Assembly: GCA_946578345.1 (NCBI GenBank)
Contig: CAMOBD010000011.1
Coordinates: forward strand, 1-36,762
Reading direction: 5' to 3'
From: an uncultured Clostridium sp.
GTDB taxonomy: Bacteria > Bacillota > Clostridia > TANB77 > CAG-508
Length of the DNA: 36,762 nucleotides
The notes under the pieces were generated by a model that was not told the origin of the DNA, made no database searches, and saw nothing but the letters and a program-made list of their open reading frames with translations. Below are positions 33,233-36,762 of the stretch, piece after piece. The first letter of the stretch is position 1, and each line of letters opens with the position of its first letter. The translations under genes were made by a program, and so were the position numbers.

Positions 33233-34888
33233 CTATTCGTTCTCCATTGCCTTTTCCAAACGCTTTATCACACTGTCTTTTCCTAGCACTTGCATTATTT
33301 CGTACATGTCTGGTGTGTTTTGTCTTCCTGTTAGTGCTACTCTAAGTATTGTACTAATATCTCCTACATGTCCTGGCCAGTTTTCTGGATTTGCTTTAAA
33401 TTCTTTTACTTCTCTTGCATATCCCATTTCTTCTGCTAACTCTTTTATTTTATTAAACCACATATCTTTATCATCATTGATATCAAAATGTTTTTCAATA
33501 TATGATTTTAAAATTTTGCGTATTTCTTCCTTATCTGATATTTTTGCATAATCATATGTAACATTACCTTCAAAGAATTTTTTATCATACATATATATAA
33601 TTGAATTCTTTACATTTGACCATTTTGCGATATCTTTTCTAGGCTTTTTATTTCCTCTCTCGATGCCTAAAACTTTCAAAGAAAACTCCTTATCCTCTAG
33701 CATTTCTTCTAATTCTTTATCATATTCTTTTGCCCATTCTAGTGCATTTTCATATACTTCTTCTGCTGACATCTTTGAAATTACAGTTTTTCCTATGTCT
33801 AGTAATTTCACCATATCAAATAATGCTCCGCTTACACTCATCTTGTTTAATTGGAAATCGAATTCATCTAAGCTTTTATCTGGGTTTGCTCTTCTCCAAT
33901 TTTCGAAGTTAGAATTTGCTATATTTAATAGATACTCTTTAACTACTATTGGTGGTATTCCTTCTTCTTTATAGTACTCTACAGCTGCCTCTGGATCCTT
34001 TCTTTTGCTTAATTTACGCTTATTCCCATTATCATTTTTCATAATAGGTGCTATATGAGCATATTTTGGAGCCTTGAAACCTAATTCATGGAATAATTGC
34101 AAATGTAATGGCATAGAAGATAGCCACTCATCTCCACGTATTACAAGAGTTGTTCTCATTAAATGGTCATCTACTGCATGTGCAAAATGATATGTTGGAA
34201 GTCCATCTGCTTTTATGATTACTATGTCTTGGTCATTTTCTGGGAAATCCACATTTCCTTTTATTACATCATGATGTTTTATTTTTCTGTCTTCTCTTCC
34301 TGGTGATTTAAAACGAATTATATATTTTTCTCCATTTCTTATTTTTTCTGCAGCTTCTTCTACAGTTAAATTTCTACACTTTGCCCATACTCCATAATAT
34401 CCAGGTCTAATCTTTGCCGCTTCTTGTTTCTTTCTTATTTCTTCTCCCTCTTCTGGAGTACAGAAACATGGATATGCTTTTCCTTGTTCCATCAAGTATT
34501 TTGCATATGCCTCATATATATCTTTTCTTAAAGATTGTTTGTATGGTCCATAATTTCCTTGTTCTTCTGTCTCTGTTATCATACCCTCATCAGGAGCCAT
34601 ATCAAAATCTTTAAGTGCATTAACTATACCAGTAACACCATTTTCTACTTCTCTTTTTTGGTCAGTATCTTCAACTCTTAAAAAGAATACACCACCTGTT
34701 TTTTTAGCCATTTCTCTTGCAACTAACGCTTGATACAAACCACCTATATGCACAAATCCTGTTGGACTTGGTGCAAACCTTGAAACAACTGCTCCTTCTG
34801 GTAATTCCCTTGCTGGATATTTTTCCTCATAATATGATATTTCCTTTGCATCTGGAAAAATCAAATCTGCTAATTCCTTGTAATTCAT
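33233..34888 (-). CDS. gltX: Glutamate--tRNA ligase
   Basis: Class I synthetase that attaches glutamate to tRNA-Glu (and possibly tRNA-Gln in bacteria without GlnRS). It has 551 residues. The HIGH motif is F-A-P-S-P-T-G-F-V-H-I-G-G and the KMSKS motif is the variant K-L-S-K-R-K-D-P. It is longer than the usual 470-490 residues, with about 30 extra residues before the Rossmann fold and an extended C-terminal anticodon domain. GAAGGGAG precedes the ATG. It lies just downstream of the RNase J gene. Confidence 0.95.
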   Translation of the reverse strand: MNYKELADLIFPDAKEISYYEEKYPARELPEGAVVSRFAPSPTGFVHIGGLYQALVAREMAKKTGGVFFLRVEDTDQKREVENGVTGIVNALKDFDMAPDEGMITETEEQGNYGPYKQSLRKDIYEAYAKYLMEQGKAYPCFCTPEEGEEIRKKQEAAKIRPGYYGVWAKCRNLTVEEAAEKIRNGEKYIIRFKSPGREDRKIKHHDVIKGNVDFPENDQDIVIIKADGLPTYHFAHAVDDHLMRTTLVIRGDEWLSSMPLHLQLFHELGFKAPKYAHIAPIMKNDNGNKRKLSKRKDPEAAVEYYKEEGIPPIVVKEYLLNIANSNFENWRRANPDKSLDEFDFQLNKMSVSGALFDMVKLLDIGKTVISKMSAEEVYENALEWAKEYDKELEEMLEDKEFSLKVLGIERGNKKPRKDIAKWSNVKNSIIYMYDKKFFEGNVTYDYAKISDKEEIRKILKSYIEKHFDINDDKDMWFNKIKELAEEMGYAREVKEFKANPENWPGHVGDISTILRVALTGRQNTPDMYEIMQVLGKDSVIKRLEKAMENE

Positions 34889-34913
34889 AGTTTTTTACTC
34901 CCTTCTATTTCTA

Positions 34914-36762
34914 TTATAGCTCCATAATAATCGGAAGAATCATCGGATTACGCTTCGTTCTTTGGAAAATATAGTCTCTCAAATCATCTTTTAAAGTTGA
35001 TTTTATAGTAGACCAATCACGTACTCCCTCTTCTTCAAACATTCTTACTTCTTCATTAATTACCTTTTTCACATCATCCATTAAAGTTTCAGATTCTCTA
35101 ACATACACAAATCCTCTTGATACTACATCTGGTCCAGAGACTATCTCGCCTGTGCTTCCGTCCATTGTCATTACTATTACAATTAGTCCATCTTGAGATA
35201 AATGTTGTCTATCACGAAGAACTATGTTACCAACATCTCCAACACCTAATCCATCAACTAATATTTTGCCACATGGAACTGATGCAGTAATTTCTGCTTT
35301 ATCTTTATTTAATTCTAAAGTCTTACCATTTTCTAATATAAATATATTTTCTGCTGGTATTCCCATTAGTTTTGCTGTCTCTGCATGTGCTCTTAATTGT
35401 CTATACTCACCATGAACTGGTATAAAATATTTTGGTTTTGCAAGTGATATAATTAGTTTCTGTTCTTCTTGACAAGCATGTCCTGATACATGGACATTTT
35501 CCAATGCACTATATATAACTTCTGCACCTATTTGCATCAAATCATTTATTACATTTGATACTAATTTTTCATTACCTGGAATTGGTGTTGCAGATATTAT
35601 TACCATATCATTTGGAGTAATAACTACTTTTTTATGCTCTCCTGCTGCCATTCTAGTTAACGCTGACATTGTTTCTCCTTGACTTCCTGTTGTAATTATT
35701 ACTAATTGGTCGTCTGTGTAGTTTTTAATCATATCTATGTCTATGAACATATTCTCTGGAGCATCTATATATCCTATTTCTCTTGCAGTTTCTATCATAT
35801 TTATCATGCTTCTACCACAAACAGCAATCTTTCTTCCATATTCTTTTGCAGAGTTTACAATTTGTTGTACTCTATGAACATTTGAAGCAAATGTTGCTAC
35901 AACAATTCTCTTTTTATTGTTTTGGAATAATCTATCAAATACCTCTCCTATAGTTCTTTCAGACATTGTATAACCTTTTCTCTCTGAGTTAGTACTATCT
36001 GCCATTAATGCTAGTATCCCCTTGTTTCCTAGTTCTGCAATTCTTCCTAAATCCATTAATTGGTCATCAATAGGTGTAAAATCCACTTTAAAGTCACCTG
36101 TGTGAAGCACTACTCCTACTGGTGTGTGAATTGCAAGCATAACAGAGTCTGGTATACTATGGTTACTTCTTATAAATTCAACTTTAATACTACCAAAATT
36201 TATTGTTTGCCCTTGCTCAACTGTTACTAATTTTGTAGAAGATAATAATTTATGTTCTTCTAATTTATTTTTTATTAGTCCTACTGTTAATTTAGTAGCA
36301 TAAATAGGTATATTAATTTGTCTTAAAATATATGGTATAGCACCTATATGGTCCTCATGTCCGTGTGTTACCACTAAACCTTTTATTTTCTCCTTATTTT
36401 TCTCCAAATATGTTACATCTGGTATAACTAAGTCTACACCTAGCATATCATCTTCTGGGAATTCTAGTCCACAGTCAACTAAAACTATTTCATTTCCATA
36501 TTCAAAAACTGTTATGTTTTTTCCTATTTCATCTAACCCACCTAATGGTATTATTTTTAAATTCTCTTTTTTAAATTCAAATTTTGTCGCATTTCTTCTT
36601 TTATTCTCAGTCTTCTTTTCTATTAATTCTCTTTCAATTCTACTTTCTAATATTTTATCATTTCTACTCTCATTATTTCTATTACTTCTTACGTCCTTAC
36701 TATTCTTTCTAACTCCTTTTCTAGTTTCTTTTTTTACCTCACTTTTCTCTTTTCTTTGTTCA
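34914..36762 (-). CDS. rnj: Ribonuclease J, 5' end beyond the window
   Basis: Endo/5'-3' exoribonuclease of the metallo-beta-lactamase beta-CASP family that processes rRNA and degrades mRNA. The zinc motif is T-H-G-H-E-D-H-I-G (HxHxDH), followed by H-T-G-D-F-K-V-D and the beta-CASP S-N-V-H-R region and P-V-H-G-E-Y-R. The frame is open to the window end, reading upstream through I-P-L-G-G-L-D-E-I-G-K-N and a Lys/Arg/Asn/Glu-rich, probably disordered extension of over 60 residues, which is unusual but seen in some Clostridia. About 616 residues are visible. The start codon is not in the window. Confidence 0.95.
   Translation of the reverse strand, partial: EQRKEKSEVKKETRKGVRKNSKDVRSNRNNESRNDKILESRIERELIEKKTENKRRNATKFEFKKENLKIIPLGGLDEIGKNITVFEYGNEIVLVDCGLEFPEDDMLGVDLVIPDVTYLEKNKEKIKGLVVTHGHEDHIGAIPYILRQINIPIYATKLTVGLIKNKLEEHKLLSSTKLVTVEQGQTINFGSIKVEFIRSNHSIPDSVMLAIHTPVGVVLHTGDFKVDFTPIDDQLMDLGRIAELGNKGILALMADSTNSERKGYTMSERTIGEVFDRLFQNNKKRIVVATFASNVHRVQQIVNSAKEYGRKIAVCGRSMINMIETAREIGYIDAPENMFIDIDMIKNYTDDQLVIITTGSQGETMSALTRMAAGEHKKVVITPNDMVIISATPIPGNEKLVSNVINDLMQIGAEVIYSALENVHVSGHACQEEQKLIISLAKPKYFIPVHGEYRQLRAHAETAKLMGIPAENIFILENGKTLELNKDKAEITASVPCGKILVDGLGVGDVGNIVLRDRQHLSQDGLIVIVMTMDGSTGEIVSGPDVVSRGFVYVRESETLMDDVKKVINEEVRMFEEEGVRDWSTIKSTLKDDLRDYIFQRTKRNPMILPIIMEL

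Overview
The window is A+T-rich bacterial chromosome from a fermentative, low-G+C Gram-positive bacterium, most likely an anaerobic member of the Clostridia (Bacillota). Supporting signs are pyruvate formate-lyase with its radical-SAM activase, an hrcA-grpE-dnaK-dnaJ heat-shock operon with a CIRCE operator, a glmS ribozyme, RNase J, LexA with a Firmicute layout, a BofA/YaaL (DUF2508) pair, Obg and YsxC-type GTPases, and strong AGGAGG ribosome-binding sites throughout. No species can be named from the sequence alone.

Layout. 1-3005 (+): pflB (5' end outside the window) and pflA. 3130-8755 (-): dnaJ, a MazG-like gene, dnaK, a small membrane-protein gene, grpE and hrcA, transcribed from a promoter at about 8800 with CIRCE. 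8870-10790 (-): a small decayed/accessory stretch with a broken dinD, a Nudix fragment and an HD-domain phosphohydrolase; two of these genes share a promoter-operator block carrying a LexA-box-like palindrome. 10901-11117 (-): tRNA-Tyr and tRNA-Met. 11291-17793: a DUF378 protein (+), then (-) an unknown coiled-coil protein, a long-chain acyl-CoA synthetase with its TetR regulator, an MreB homologue, an FxLYD-like membrane protein and lexA. 18014-25055 (-): obg, trpS, a HEPN/nucleotidyltransferase pair, a zinc/manganese ABC transporter (znuA, znuC, frameshifted znuB) and a patatin phospholipase. 25055-26212 (-): rpsF-ssb-rpsR. 26348-28667 (+): glmS behind its ribozyme. 28807-30006 (-): bofA, yaaL-like and a small membrane protein. 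30196-32168 (+): serS and ysxC. 32158-32968 (+): two tandem, distantly related small-protein genes with matching control regions. 32972-36762 (-): DUF951 protein, gltX and RNase J (runs off the end).

The most unusual content is not a classical gene cluster. First, two families of foldback repeats lie directly against stop codons. Family A (about 127-132 bp, four copies, after pflB, obg, trpS and znuC) always has the same orientation relative to the gene before it, and its outermost stem arms are specific to the locus. Family B (built from gggacggagcatttgtt and gggacacacct modules, seven clear loci plus a remnant) abuts the stops of pflA/dnaJ, mreB, the HEPN gene, rpsR, glmS and serS. Stem bases change together between copies, so structure appears to be kept. 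Second, the two small genes at 32243 and 32673 each have a near-ideal promoter, a 5'-terminal CACGTT/AACGTG hairpin, a strong Shine-Dalgarno and a hairpin that pairs the start codon. They are richer in G+C than their neighbours and may be an undescribed, coordinately controlled small-protein pair.
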